DNA from: Candidatus Gastranaerophilales bacterium
Lineage (GTDB): Bacteria > Cyanobacteriota > Vampirovibrionia > Gastranaerophilales > Gastranaerophilaceae
Length of the DNA stretch: 64,000 nucleotides
Assembly: GCA_944322745.1 (NCBI GenBank)
Contig: CALUPV010000002.1
Location: forward strand, 248,001-312,000
Direction: 5' to 3'
Positions 34,961 to 43,483 of this stretch are shown in pieces. The notes beneath the pieces were generated by a model. The model did no database searches, had not been told where the DNA came from, and was given only the letters and a program-made list of their open reading frames with translations. How positions within the stretch are numbered: the first letter of the stretch is position 1; every line of letters begins with the position of its first letter. Both the position numbers and the translations under genes were made by a program.

Positions 34961-37381
34961 ATGATATTTTTTGAAAAATGCCAAAGCTCTGTTAAAAAGT
35001 TATTTGCTGCGTTCGCATTAGCTATTTTTATTGGAGTACCGGCATTTGCCGGAGAGGCAAATCTTGTAGTTCCAAAGATTGAAGGAGACAATTTTAATCT
35101 TTTAGTTGCTGGTATTATTGTTTCTGTTCTTGGTCTTATATGGGGGCTTATTGCTTATGGACAAATTAAATCAGTTAAAGCTCATAAAGCAATGATAGAA
35201 ATAGGTAATACTATTTTTGAAACATGTAAAACATATCTTATCCAACAAGGAAAATTTTTAATTGTATTAGAAATTTTAATTGCAATTTGTATTGCATTTT
35301 ATTTTGGTTTCTTGCAAGAAATGTCAGTTAAAAATGTCTTAATTATATTAATTGCATCTGTTGTTGGTATTTTAGGTTCATATGGTGTTGCTTGGTTTGG
35401 TATAAGAATGAATACTTTAGCAAATGCAAGAACATCATTTACTGCACTTAAAAATAAGCCTTTGGATATTTTGAATATTCCTTTAAAAGCAGGCATGAGT
35501 ATTGGTGTATTATTGGTAAGTGTTGAACTTATTGTAATGCTTACAATCTTGTTGTTTGTTCCGGGGCATTTGGCAGGTGCTTGTTTTATCGGATTCGCAA
35601 TTGGCGAATCATTAGGAGCTTCAGCACTTCGTGTAGCAGGTGGTATTTTTACAAAGATTGCCGATATTGGATCTGATTTGATGAAAATTCAATTTGGAAT
35701 AAAAGAAGATGATCCGAGAAATCCCGGAGTTATTGCTGATTGTACCGGTGATAATGCCGGAGATTCAATAGGACCTACTGCAGACGGATTTGAAACATAT
35801 GGTGTTACAGGAGTTGCTCTTGTTAGTTTTATACTTTTAGGTGTTTTCCCTGAATATCAAATTCAACTATTAACATGGATTTTCGTAATGAGATACCTAA
35901 TGATTATTACTTCTGTGGTTGCATATGGAGTAAATAATTTGTTAAATAAAGTTCTTTTTGGCAAAAAACCAGATTTTGACTTTGAAGCTCCTTTGACAAA
36001 TTTAGTTTGGTTAACATCTATATTATCAATTGCTATGACTTTTGGAGTAAGCCATTATTTACTTGGGACAATGCCAAATAATTTATGGTTAACTCTTTCA
36101 ATTATAATCAGCTGTGGTACATTAGGTGCTGCTTTAATTCCTGAATTTACAAAGGTGTTTACTTCACCAAAAGCGAAACATACTTCAGAAGTTGTTACTG
36201 CCTCAAAAGAAGGTGGTGCTTCATTGACAATATTATCAGGTATAGTATCCGGTAATTTTTCTGGTTTTTGGATAGGTCTTGTAATTGTTGCATTAATGAC
36301 AATGTCATATTTTGCAAGTTTACATATACCTTCAGAAATAATGATTTATTCATCAGTATTTGCATTTGGTTTAGTTGCATTTGGTTTCTTGGGAATGGGG
36401 CCTGTTACAATTGCAGTTGATAGCTATGGTCCGGTTACTGATAATGCTCAATCAGTTTATGAATTATCATTGATTGAAGAAATTCCAAATGTAGCTGATG
36501 AAATAAAAAATGAATTTGGATTTGAGCCAAACTTTGATAATGCAAAGAAATTTCTGGAACAAAATGATGGAGCCGGTAATACATTTAAAGCTACATCAAA
36601 ACCTGTATTGATTGGTACAGCTGTAGTTGGTGCTACAACAATGATTTTCTCTTTGATTTTAGTTATAAAAGAAACATTGGGAATTGAACCTGAAGCAATT
36701 TTAAATTTATTAAATCCATATACAATTTTAGGCTTGTTAATGGGTGGTGCTGTAATATATTGGTTCTCGGGTGCTTCTATGCAAGCAGTTACTACAGGTG
36801 CATACAGAGCCGTTGAATATATTTCAAACCATATTAAGCTGGGTGAATGTGATGATAAAAAAGCAAATGTAGACAATTCAAAAGAAGTTGTAAGAATTTG
36901 TACTGAGTATGCGCAGAAAGGTATGTTAAATATATTTATTGCATTATTTGCTTTTGCACTTGCATTTGCGTGTTTATCAGCTCCAATGGCTGAAAACGTA
37001 AATCCTGTATCCTTCTTTGTAAGTTACTTAATAGGGATTGCTGTTTTTGGTTTATTCCAAGCTGTATTTATGGCAAATGCCGGCGGATGTTGGGATAATG
37101 CTAAAAAGATTGTAGAAGTTGATTTATGTGAGAAAGGAACACCGTTACATGATGCAACAGTTGTTGGTGATACAGTTGGTGATCCATTTAAAGATACTTC
37201 ATCTGTTGCAATGAATCCAATTATTAAATTTACGACATTATTCGGTTTACTTGCTATGGAAATTGCGATTGCTCCTTCTTTTAAGGAAGCTGCTCCTATT
37301 GTAGGTGTAGTCTTATTTATAGTTGCAATTGTCTTTGTCATACGTTCATTCTATGCAATGAGAATACCGACAGATAAATAA
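34961..37381 (+). CDS. hppA: Membrane-bound ion-translocating pyrophosphatase, divergent
   Basis: Couples hydrolysis of pyrophosphate to pumping H+ or Na+. 806 residues, about 16 membrane helices; residues ~1-30 look like a cleavable or extra first helix (ending VPAFAG). The core motif is DDPRNPGVIADCTGDNAGD, near-consensus but with Cys261 where Asn is usual. The K+-dependence position reads GNTFKATSK, with Lys543, the residue that marks potassium-independent enzymes. VVGDTVGDPFKDTSSVAMNP closes the active site. Shine-Dalgarno AAAGGAGAG before the ATG. Confidence 0.93.
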   Translation: MIFFEKCQSSVKKLFAAFALAIFIGVPAFAGEANLVVPKIEGDNFNLLVAGIIVSVLGLIWGLIAYGQIKSVKAHKAMIEIGNTIFETCKTYLIQQGKFLIVLEILIAICIAFYFGFLQEMSVKNVLIILIASVVGILGSYGVAWFGIRMNTLANARTSFTALKNKPLDILNIPLKAGMSIGVLLVSVELIVMLTILLFVPGHLAGACFIGFAIGESLGASALRVAGGIFTKIADIGSDLMKIQFGIKEDDPRNPGVIADCTGDNAGDSIGPTADGFETYGVTGVALVSFILLGVFPEYQIQLLTWIFVMRYLMIITSVVAYGVNNLLNKVLFGKKPDFDFEAPLTNLVWLTSILSIAMTFGVSHYLLGTMPNNLWLTLSIIISCGTLGAALIPEFTKVFTSPKAKHTSEVVTASKEGGASLTILSGIVSGNFSGFWIGLVIVALMTMSYFASLHIPSEIMIYSSVFAFGLVAFGFLGMGPVTIAVDSYGPVTDNAQSVYELSLIEEIPNVADEIKNEFGFEPNFDNAKKFLEQNDGAGNTFKATSKPVLIGTAVVGATTMIFSLILVIKETLGIEPEAILNLLNPYTILGLLMGGAVIYWFSGASMQAVTTGAYRAVEYISNHIKLGECDDKKANVDNSKEVVRICTEYAQKGMLNIFIALFAFALAFACLSAPMAENVNPVSFFVSYLIGIAVFGLFQAVFMANAGGCWDNAKKIVEVDLCEKGTPLHDATVVGDTVGDPFKDTSSVAMNPIIKFTTLFGLLAMEIAIAPSFKEAAPIVGVVLFIVAIVFVIRSFYAMRIPTDK

Positions 37382-37390
37382 ATTATAAAA

Positions 37391-37428
37391 AAAAGAAAGG
37401 GCAAGAAATTTTTCTTGCCCTTTCTTTT
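37391..37428. terminator. Strong bidirectional terminator
   Basis: Arms AAAAGAAAGGGCAAGAAA (37391-37408) and its perfect complement (37411-37428), flanked by A- and T-runs. Serves hppA and the convergent pentapeptide gene. Confidence 0.9.
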
Positions 37429-37445
37429 TTCTAAAAAACCAAATA

Positions 37446-37964
37446 TTAATAGTCAGAAACAGAACTTTCTTCTTCTTCTTCCGAATCTTCTTTATTATAA
37501 TTTGTGTCAAAGTCATCTGGCAAAAGATCATTATCTGGCCAAATAGTTGTTTCATCTGCTCTCGTTGCAGCCAAATTATTACTTGCAGAAAAATCAGAAT
37601 CTGTTAAATCTGCTTCTTTAACAATACATCCGGCCATGTCTGCATCTGTAAAATTGCAATAATTTACTGTTGCATAACTATAATCTGTACCATTTAATAT
37701 TGCTTCAGAAAAATCACTTTCTATGATATTTGCTCTTGTAAAATCTGCTGCATTTAAATCTGCTGCAGTAAAATTACAGTTAGAAAGATGGGCATCCGTA
37801 AAAGATGTACCGGCCAGTTCCGTGTTTGAAAAATCTATTTCTTCTAAAGTAATGTTTGAAAAATCCAGTTCTGTCAGGTCAAGCTCCTCAACAGATTTCT
37901 TATATGAATTATACTCTTCAGGATTTTTAATAATTAATTCTGCGAGTTCTTCTTTTGAATACAT
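37446..37964 (-). CDS. Pentapeptide-repeat protein
   Basis: 172 residues. About 18 tandem five-residue units of the A(D/N)LXX type span residues 30-140 (for example SNCNFTAADLNAADFTRANI), which form a right-handed quadrilateral beta helix. The C-terminal tail is acidic (EDSEEEEESS). It lacks membrane or catalytic parts. Such proteins can mimic DNA and protect gyrase, but many have unknown roles, so no function is claimed. Strong Shine-Dalgarno AAAGGAGAA upstream. Confidence 0.9.
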   Translation of the reverse strand: MYSKEELAELIIKNPEEYNSYKKSVEELDLTELDFSNITLEEIDFSNTELAGTSFTDAHLSNCNFTAADLNAADFTRANIIESDFSEAILNGTDYSYATVNYCNFTDADMAGCIVKEADLTDSDFSASNNLAATRADETTIWPDNDLLPDDFDTNYNKEDSEEEEESSVSDY

Positions 37965-38163
37965 TTAATATTCTCCTTTTTTTCTCTACCTCATAATATA
38001 TACTAACCATATTCTTATTCCACAATTGTATAATTTTATAACATTATTATTTTCTTATTTATTTTTTTATTGTCAAGATTTTATATTTTAAGGGCAATTT
38101 TTTTTTCTTGTTTGTTTTTATATTAACATAAGGGTGGTTTTATAAGGTCTTGTTATTTTGAGT

Positions 38164-38970
38164 ATGTTTAATAAGGTAGGACAAATTAATATTGCTAATA
38201 CTGGTAATGTGCCTAGTTCAAGCTTAGGAAAAAATAAACCTGTGTTTAACTCTTATTCCTTTCAAAAGGATATATATGTTAAATCAGTACCAGTAAAACA
38301 AGCTACAGTATCAAAAAACAATACAACATTACCTATATCAAGTTTTTATTCTCCGAAACAACTTTTAAATGCATATTTAAATCCTTCATATTTGAATTTT
38401 TTGGTTAATACAAATCCCAATATAAATGATATATTAAGTTCAAAGGGTATACAAACAAAGGTTTATCCTGAAAATGTAAGAAATATAATAAATTCACATA
38501 TAACAACAACGACGGCTTTTGCTCTTCAGATTGCAAATACAATGGAACTTTCTCAATCTGATAAACAAGTTTTGGAACAAGCATGTGTTTTTCATGATAT
38601 TGGAAAAGTTTTGATTCCTAAAGAAATAATAGAAAAACACGGAATTTTAACAAGTGAAGAAAAACAAATAATGAGTTTACATGCTGAATTAGGTTCTGAA
38701 TTATTATCATCAACCGGAATAAATGAAAGAGTTATTAACTTAGTAAAAAACCACCATAATGCAGGTAACAATACAGATATATTAGGACAAATACTGTCTG
38801 TCGCTGATATATATTCAGCGCTAAGAGAAACCAGAAGCTATAAAGAAGCTTTAACGGAAAGTGAAGCATTAAAAATCTTAGACCAAAAAGCCCAAAATGG
38901 GGAAGTAAGTACAGAAGTAGTAAATGCTTTAAAAGCATCTTTAAATTCAAAATCTGTAAATGCTGCATAA
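38164..38970 (+). CDS. HD-domain phosphohydrolase, HD-GYP-like but degenerate
   Basis: 269 residues from the ATG at 38164 (an in-frame TTG at 38158 is the longer alternative). The first ~100 residues are Asn/Ser/Pro-rich and unrecognised. Then an HD domain: HDIGK, HAELGSELL, NHH and VADIYSALRETRSYK. The layout (HDxGK, HxxxG, HH, and the following ADIYSALRETR helix) is that of HD-GYP phosphodiesterases, but the GYP motif is replaced by NAGNNTDILG. It may cleave a nucleotide messenger; substrate unknown. Confidence 0.78.
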   Translation: MFNKVGQINIANTGNVPSSSLGKNKPVFNSYSFQKDIYVKSVPVKQATVSKNNTTLPISSFYSPKQLLNAYLNPSYLNFLVNTNPNINDILSSKGIQTKVYPENVRNIINSHITTTTAFALQIANTMELSQSDKQVLEQACVFHDIGKVLIPKEIIEKHGILTSEEKQIMSLHAELGSELLSSTGINERVINLVKNHHNAGNNTDILGQILSVADIYSALRETRSYKEALTESEALKILDQKAQNGEVSTEVVNALKASLNSKSVNAA

Positions 38971-38998
38971 AAAAAGAACCCTGAAAAGGGTTCTTTTT
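38971..38998. terminator. Bidirectional terminator
   Basis: AAAAAGAACCC (38971-38981), loop TGAAAA, GGGTTCTTTTT (38988-38998), directly after the HD gene stop and facing rpmB. Confidence 0.9.
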
Positions 38999-39009
38999 GT
39001 TTTTTAATT

Positions 39010-39201
39010 TTATATAGCTCTCTGAACTTTTCCTGCTCTTAAGCAAGAAGTGCATACTTTAACTCTTTTTACAGTGCCATTTTCAATTATTTTTACTGAT
39101 TGCAAATTAGGACTTTGTCTGTACACATGATGTTTATGAGAGAATGAAAGTTTTGCTGCTTTCAAAGGTTTTTTTCCGCAAACTGCGCATTCAACTGACA
39201 T
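39010..39201 (-). CDS. rpmB: Ribosomal protein L28
   Basis: 63 residues, the usual length for bacterial L28. Cys residues at C7 and C10 (CAVCGKKP), then SFSHKHHVYRQSPNLQ and a second CxxC-like pair with VCTSCLRAG. The four cysteines indicate the zinc-binding (C+) form. Shine-Dalgarno GAAAGGAAAT before the ATG. Stands alone, convergent with the HD gene. Confidence 0.95.
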   Translation of the reverse strand: MSVECAVCGKKPLKAAKLSFSHKHHVYRQSPNLQSVKIIENGTVKRVKVCTSCLRAGKVQRAI

Positions 39202-39364
39202 TTTATATTTCCTTTCAAATAATTTCTTATAGCTTGATGATATAAGAAAAAAAAGTAATAATCAAGCCTTTTTTCCATCTTATATTAAATATTCTAAACA
39301 AAACGAGAAAACAAGGTGTTATAAGGGCATTTTTGTAATAGAATATAGTTGAGGAATATTAGGG

Positions 39365-40411
39365 ATGAAGATTGATGGTTTAACAGTTAGAGAGAGAATT
39401 GAAAAAAAAGAAGAACTTTTTTTATCTCCGCTGGCAACAAGAAGCTCTAATACAAAAGGTCGAAACAGATATGAACTTCCTTGTGAACTAAGAACAGAAT
39501 TCCAAAGGGATAGAGATAGAATACTACATTCAAAGGCTTTTAGAAGATTAAAGCATAAAACACAAGTTTTCTTTTCTCCTTATGATGATCATTTTAGAAC
39601 CAGAATGACACATACTTTAGAGGTTTCACAAATCGCACGAACAATTTCCAGAGCATTGGATTTAAATGAAGATTTAACTGAAGCAATATCGTTAGGTCAT
39701 GATTTAGGGCATACTCCATTTGGACATAGCGGTGAAAGAGTTCTTAACGAATTAATGCCTAACGGGTATAAACATAATGAACAAAGTGTAAGAGTTGTAA
39801 CTTTCATTGAAGATTTAAATTTGACACAAGAAACATTAGACGGTATTTTAAATCATTCGTATGATTGTTGTCCATCAACTCTTGAGGGACAGGTTGTTAG
39901 GTTGTCTGATAAAATTGCTTATATAAATCATGATATTCAAGATGCAATAAGAGCAAAGATAATTTCTAACGATGATATTCCAAAAGAAAGTGTTGAGTAT
40001 TTTTCTACAACAAATAGAATAAGACTAACTAAAATAGTTAATGATATTGTTGAAAATAGTTATGGCAAAAATAAAATAATAATGTCAGATGAATGCTTCG
40101 AACAATTTATAAAACTTAGAACTTGGATGTTTAATCATGTTTATGATAATTCACCGGCTAAACAAGCAGAAGATAAAGCTCAAAATGTTATAAAAAGACT
40201 ATTTGAGTATTATTGTGAAGAATTAAATCGCATATATCTTTCTTCTGAAGAGGAAAATATAATGCAAACTGTCTGCGACTATGTTTCAGGAATGACAGAT
40301 AGATATGTCCTAATTAAATTCAAACAAAATTTTTTGCCGGAACCATTGAAACAACAAAATAATGATGAATTTTTGTTTAAACTTGCACGTATGAATGGAC
40401 TTAATAAATAA
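39365..40411 (+). CDS. dgt: Deoxynucleoside triphosphate triphosphohydrolase, Dgt-like
   Basis: Releases tripolyphosphate from dNTPs, helping to balance pools. 348 residues with an HD site: RMTHTLEVSQIARTISRAL (first His), SLGHDLGHTPFGHSGE (HD pair), and a later Asp (LSDKIAYINHDIQDA). RAFRRLKHKTQVF near the N-terminus is family-typical. It stops one base before the dnaG start, in a dgt-dnaG-rpoD unit linked to replication and transcription. Confidence 0.93.
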   Translation: MKIDGLTVRERIEKKEELFLSPLATRSSNTKGRNRYELPCELRTEFQRDRDRILHSKAFRRLKHKTQVFFSPYDDHFRTRMTHTLEVSQIARTISRALDLNEDLTEAISLGHDLGHTPFGHSGERVLNELMPNGYKHNEQSVRVVTFIEDLNLTQETLDGILNHSYDCCPSTLEGQVVRLSDKIAYINHDIQDAIRAKIISNDDIPKESVEYFSTTNRIRLTKIVNDIVENSYGKNKIIMSDECFEQFIKLRTWMFNHVYDNSPAKQAEDKAQNVIKRLFEYYCEELNRIYLSSEEENIMQTVCDYVSGMTDRYVLIKFKQNFLPEPLKQQNNDEFLFKLARMNGLNK

Positions 40412-42295
40412 ATGATTACAAATAAAACTTACGATGAAGTAAAAGCTGAAATAAAAAGTCGTTTGGATATACTGGATGTAGTCCAGTCAAGAGTGGTTTT
40501 GAAAAAAAAAGGTCAGAATTATTGGGGATGTTGTCCTTTTCATAATGAAAAGACACCTTCTTTTTGTGTGAATGTTCAAAAAGGTATATTTAAGTGTTTT
40601 GGCTGTGGAGAAAGCGGGGATGCAATTAGTTTTCTTATGAAAATTAATAATCAGTCTTTTCCTGAAGTTATAAAAGATTTAGCTATTCAATTTGGAATAG
40701 AGCTTCCAACAGCTTACGGAAACTCAAAACAATATAGTGAAGAGAAACAACAAGTAAAATCAATACTTGAAAAAGCGTGTGAATATTATCATAATAATTT
40801 GTTAACATTAGCAGAAGCAAAACCTGCTCTTAACTATTTGTTAGATAGAGGTATAACAGAAGAAATTATAAAAGAATATAAGTTAGGGTATTCAAAAAAA
40901 GAATATACCGATATACAAAAGCAATATAAAGCTGATTACACTCCAACAATAATGGAAAAATCAGGATTAGTTGTAAAAACAGAAAAAGGTGATTTTGTAG
41001 ATAGGTTTCGTCATCGAATAATGATTCCAATAAAGGATGAATCAGATAGTGTAATAGCCTTTGGGGCAAGAGCAATTGATTCAAACCAAAATCCAAAATA
41101 TTTAAATTCTCCGGATACTATTCTTTACAATAAAAGCCGAACATTATATGGCATAAATGTAGCTAAAAATAAAATTATAGAAGATGATTATGTAGTTATA
41201 ATGGAAGGGTATTTTGATGTAATATCAGCGCAAGCTGCAGGATTGAAAAATGTTGTGGCTTCTTGTGGTACAGCTTTGACAGTTGATCATGTAAAATTAA
41301 TTGCAAAATATTCAAAATCAAGAAAAATATATTTAGCTTTTGATACTGATTCAGCAGGACTGAAAGCTACACAAAGAAGTACTGATGTTATAAAAGAAGC
41401 ATTTGCAGGACTTGGTGAGCTTAAATTTTATGATCAATCTTATTCATCATTGTCAGACAATAAATATACTTGTGAAATCCGTGTAATAGCACCTTTTGAC
41501 AGTAAAGACCCGGATGAATTTATACGTGAATTTGGTATTGAACAGTATAAAAAATATATAAAAAAAGCACCTTTATTGCTAGATTTTGAATTGGAACAAA
41601 TATTAAAAGATTATAAAAACGACTTTTCTCCAACGGATAAGTTAAATTTAATAAAAAAAATCATGCCTTTAATCGAGGAAATTCCTAATAATATAGTTCA
41701 AAATGAATATATAAGGCTTGTTGCTGACAGAATAAAAGTTGATGAAAAAGCCTTAATTAGGGAAATAAATCGGAGTAAATTTGTGCAAAGCACTATTAGT
41801 AGGGATTATTCACCAATTGTAACAAAAACTTCAAATATTTGTGAAAAAGCACAAAAAAATTTATTAAGCTTGTTTCTACTTGGTGGTAATAATGTAGACG
41901 TAAATTATCTTTCGGAAATTATAAAAAATGTTAAATTTATAGATAAAAACTTAATTATTATTCGAGAAGCAATTGACAAATTGTCATGTCAGATAAATAA
42001 TGATGTGGATAAACTTATACAGTCCCTGTATACACAATTTGCTGAGGATAACGGATTAAAGGATATAATAACAGATTTAATATATATAGCTGATAGCTTT
42101 AAAGGACTTTCAGATAAGGATTTTAGAGCTGTAGTGCAAGAGAACAAGACAAAAATTCTACAATATCAAGTAGATTGTGAGAAGAAGGAACTTGCTTCTA
42201 AATACAAAAATTTAAATGATGATGATGTAGAATCTATGCAGTTTCAAATGCAGTTAAGAGAAAAGATTAGAAATAAGCAAAAAATCGGAGAATAA
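40412..42295 (+). CDS. dnaG: DNA primase DnaG
   Basis: Makes RNA primers at the replication fork. 627 residues. N-terminal CHC2 zinc finger ([12 protein letters not shown] with CFGCGESGD), RNA polymerase core and TOPRIM domain ([26 protein letters not shown]), then a less conserved helicase-interacting C-terminus. It is directly downstream of dgt and 5 bases before rpoD, the macromolecular-synthesis arrangement. Confidence 0.96.
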   Translation: MITNKTYDEVKAEIKSRLDILDVVQSRVVLKKKGQNYWGCCPFHNEKTPSFCVNVQKGIFKCFGCGESGDAISFLMKINNQSFPEVIKDLAIQFGIELPTAYGNSKQYSEEKQQVKSILEKACEYYHNNLLTLAEAKPALNYLLDRGITEEIIKEYKLGYSKKEYTDIQKQYKADYTPTIMEKSGLVVKTEKGDFVDRFRHRIMIPIKDESDSVIAFGARAIDSNQNPKYLNSPDTILYNKSRTLYGINVAKNKIIEDDYVVIMEGYFDVISAQAAGLKNVVASCGTALTVDHVKLIAKYSKSRKIYLAFDTDSAGLKATQRSTDVIKEAFAGLGELKFYDQSYSSLSDNKYTCEIRVIAPFDSKDPDEFIREFGIEQYKKYIKKAPLLLDFELEQILKDYKNDFSPTDKLNLIKKIMPLIEEIPNNIVQNEYIRLVADRIKVDEKALIREINRSKFVQSTISRDYSPIVTKTSNICEKAQKNLLSLFLLGGNNVDVNYLSEIIKNVKFIDKNLIIIREAIDKLSCQINNDVDKLIQSLYTQFAEDNGLKDIITDLIYIADSFKGLSDKDFRAVVQENKTKILQYQVDCEKKELASKYKNLNDDDVESMQFQMQLREKIRNKQKIGE

Positions 42296-42300
42296 CTTTA

Positions 42301-43410
42301 ATGAGCAAAAAGAAAATTTCAGATTTATCAATAGTCGGAATTATGGACGAAGAAGAAACATTAGAAAACGAAGCTTCAGAATCATCAGGTATAATCCTAA
42401 TGACAGAACCTGATTCTATCAGTCGTGATGGCATGGACGTTCTTATGAACTCAGAAAGAAATAAAATTATTGATACCATGGAGAATGAAGATTTATTCTC
42501 AGGTGATATTACTGATGAAGATGATGAAGAAGATGTGTCTCTTACTGATGCGCTGCTTCCCAAAGGTGTTTCTTTTGATGATCCTGTAAGAATGTACTTA
42601 AGAGAAATCGGTCGTATTAAACTGTTGACTGCAGAACAAGAAATTGATCTTGCAAAAAAGATTATTCAAGGCGGAAATGCCGGAGTTATAGCTAAAAGAA
42701 AACTTGTACAAGCAAATTTAAGACTTGTTGTAAGTATTGCAAAGAAATATGTCGGTCGTGGTATGTTATTCTTAGATCTTATTCAAGAAGGCAATTTAGG
42801 TTTAATAAGAGCTGCTGAAAAATTTGACCATGAAAGAGGTTATAAGTTTTCTACTTATGCAACTTGGTGGATTCGTCAAGCAATTACAAGAGCTATAGCA
42901 GACCAAGCAAGAACTATTCGTATTCCTGTTCATATGGTTGAGACTATAAACAAATTGAAAAAAGTAACAAGAAAATTAGCTCAAGAACTTTCAAGAAAAC
43001 CAACGGAAGAAGAATTGGCTGTTGAAATGAATATTTCTGTTCCAAAATTAAGAGAAATAATAAAAGTTGCTCAAGAACCTTTATCATTGGAAACACCAAT
43101 TGGTAAAGAGGAAGATTCCAGGTTAGGTGATTTTATAGAAGATAAAGATGCGGATGCACCGGTTAAAACGGTTGCTCAAGAATTATTAAGAGAAGACTTG
43201 GCAGAAGTATTAAGCGGTTTATCTCCAAGAGAAAGAGACGTACTTCGTCTAAGATTTGGTATGGATGACGGCAGACAAAGAACATTAGAAGAAGTTGGAC
43301 AATTGTTTGGTGTTACAAGGGAACGTATCAGACAAATTGAAGCTAAAGCTCTAAGAAAACTAAGACATCCAAACAGAAGTAAAAGATTAAAAGAATATAT
43401 TGAGGTATAG
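42301..43410 (+). CDS. rpoD: Primary sigma factor RpoD/SigA
   Basis: Housekeeping sigma-70 factor. 369 residues: acidic N-terminus in place of a clear region 1.1, region 1.2 ([17 protein letters not shown]), region 2 ([20 protein letters not shown] with [10 protein letters not shown]), region 3 and region 4.2 ([20 protein letters not shown]). The region 2.4 and 4.2 sequences predict standard TATAAT/TTGACA recognition, which agrees with the promoters noted elsewhere in the window. Confidence 0.96.
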   Translation: MSKKKISDLSIVGIMDEEETLENEASESSGIILMTEPDSISRDGMDVLMNSERNKIIDTMENEDLFSGDITDEDDEEDVSLTDALLPKGVSFDDPVRMYLREIGRIKLLTAEQEIDLAKKIIQGGNAGVIAKRKLVQANLRLVVSIAKKYVGRGMLFLDLIQEGNLGLIRAAEKFDHERGYKFSTYATWWIRQAITRAIADQARTIRIPVHMVETINKLKKVTRKLAQELSRKPTEEELAVEMNISVPKLREIIKVAQEPLSLETPIGKEEDSRLGDFIEDKDADAPVKTVAQELLREDLAEVLSGLSPRERDVLRLRFGMDDGRQRTLEEVGQLFGVTRERIRQIEAKALRKLRHPNRSKRLKEYIEV

Positions 43411-43439
43411 AAAAAAGGGGATTTTAAATCCCCTTTTTT
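43411..43439 (+). terminator. Terminator of the dgt-dnaG-rpoD unit
   Basis: AAAAAAGGGGATTT with its perfect complement ending in T6 directly after the rpoD stop. Confidence 0.9.
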
Positions 43440-43483
43440 GTAATATTATGTATTGGAGCAATTAAATTTTTGTATAAAAAATA

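Noticed and set aside
37446-37964. Pentapeptide protein as a quinolone-resistance (Qnr) gene
   Set aside because: The repeat count and acidic tail do not match the Qnr pattern, and there is no mobile context.
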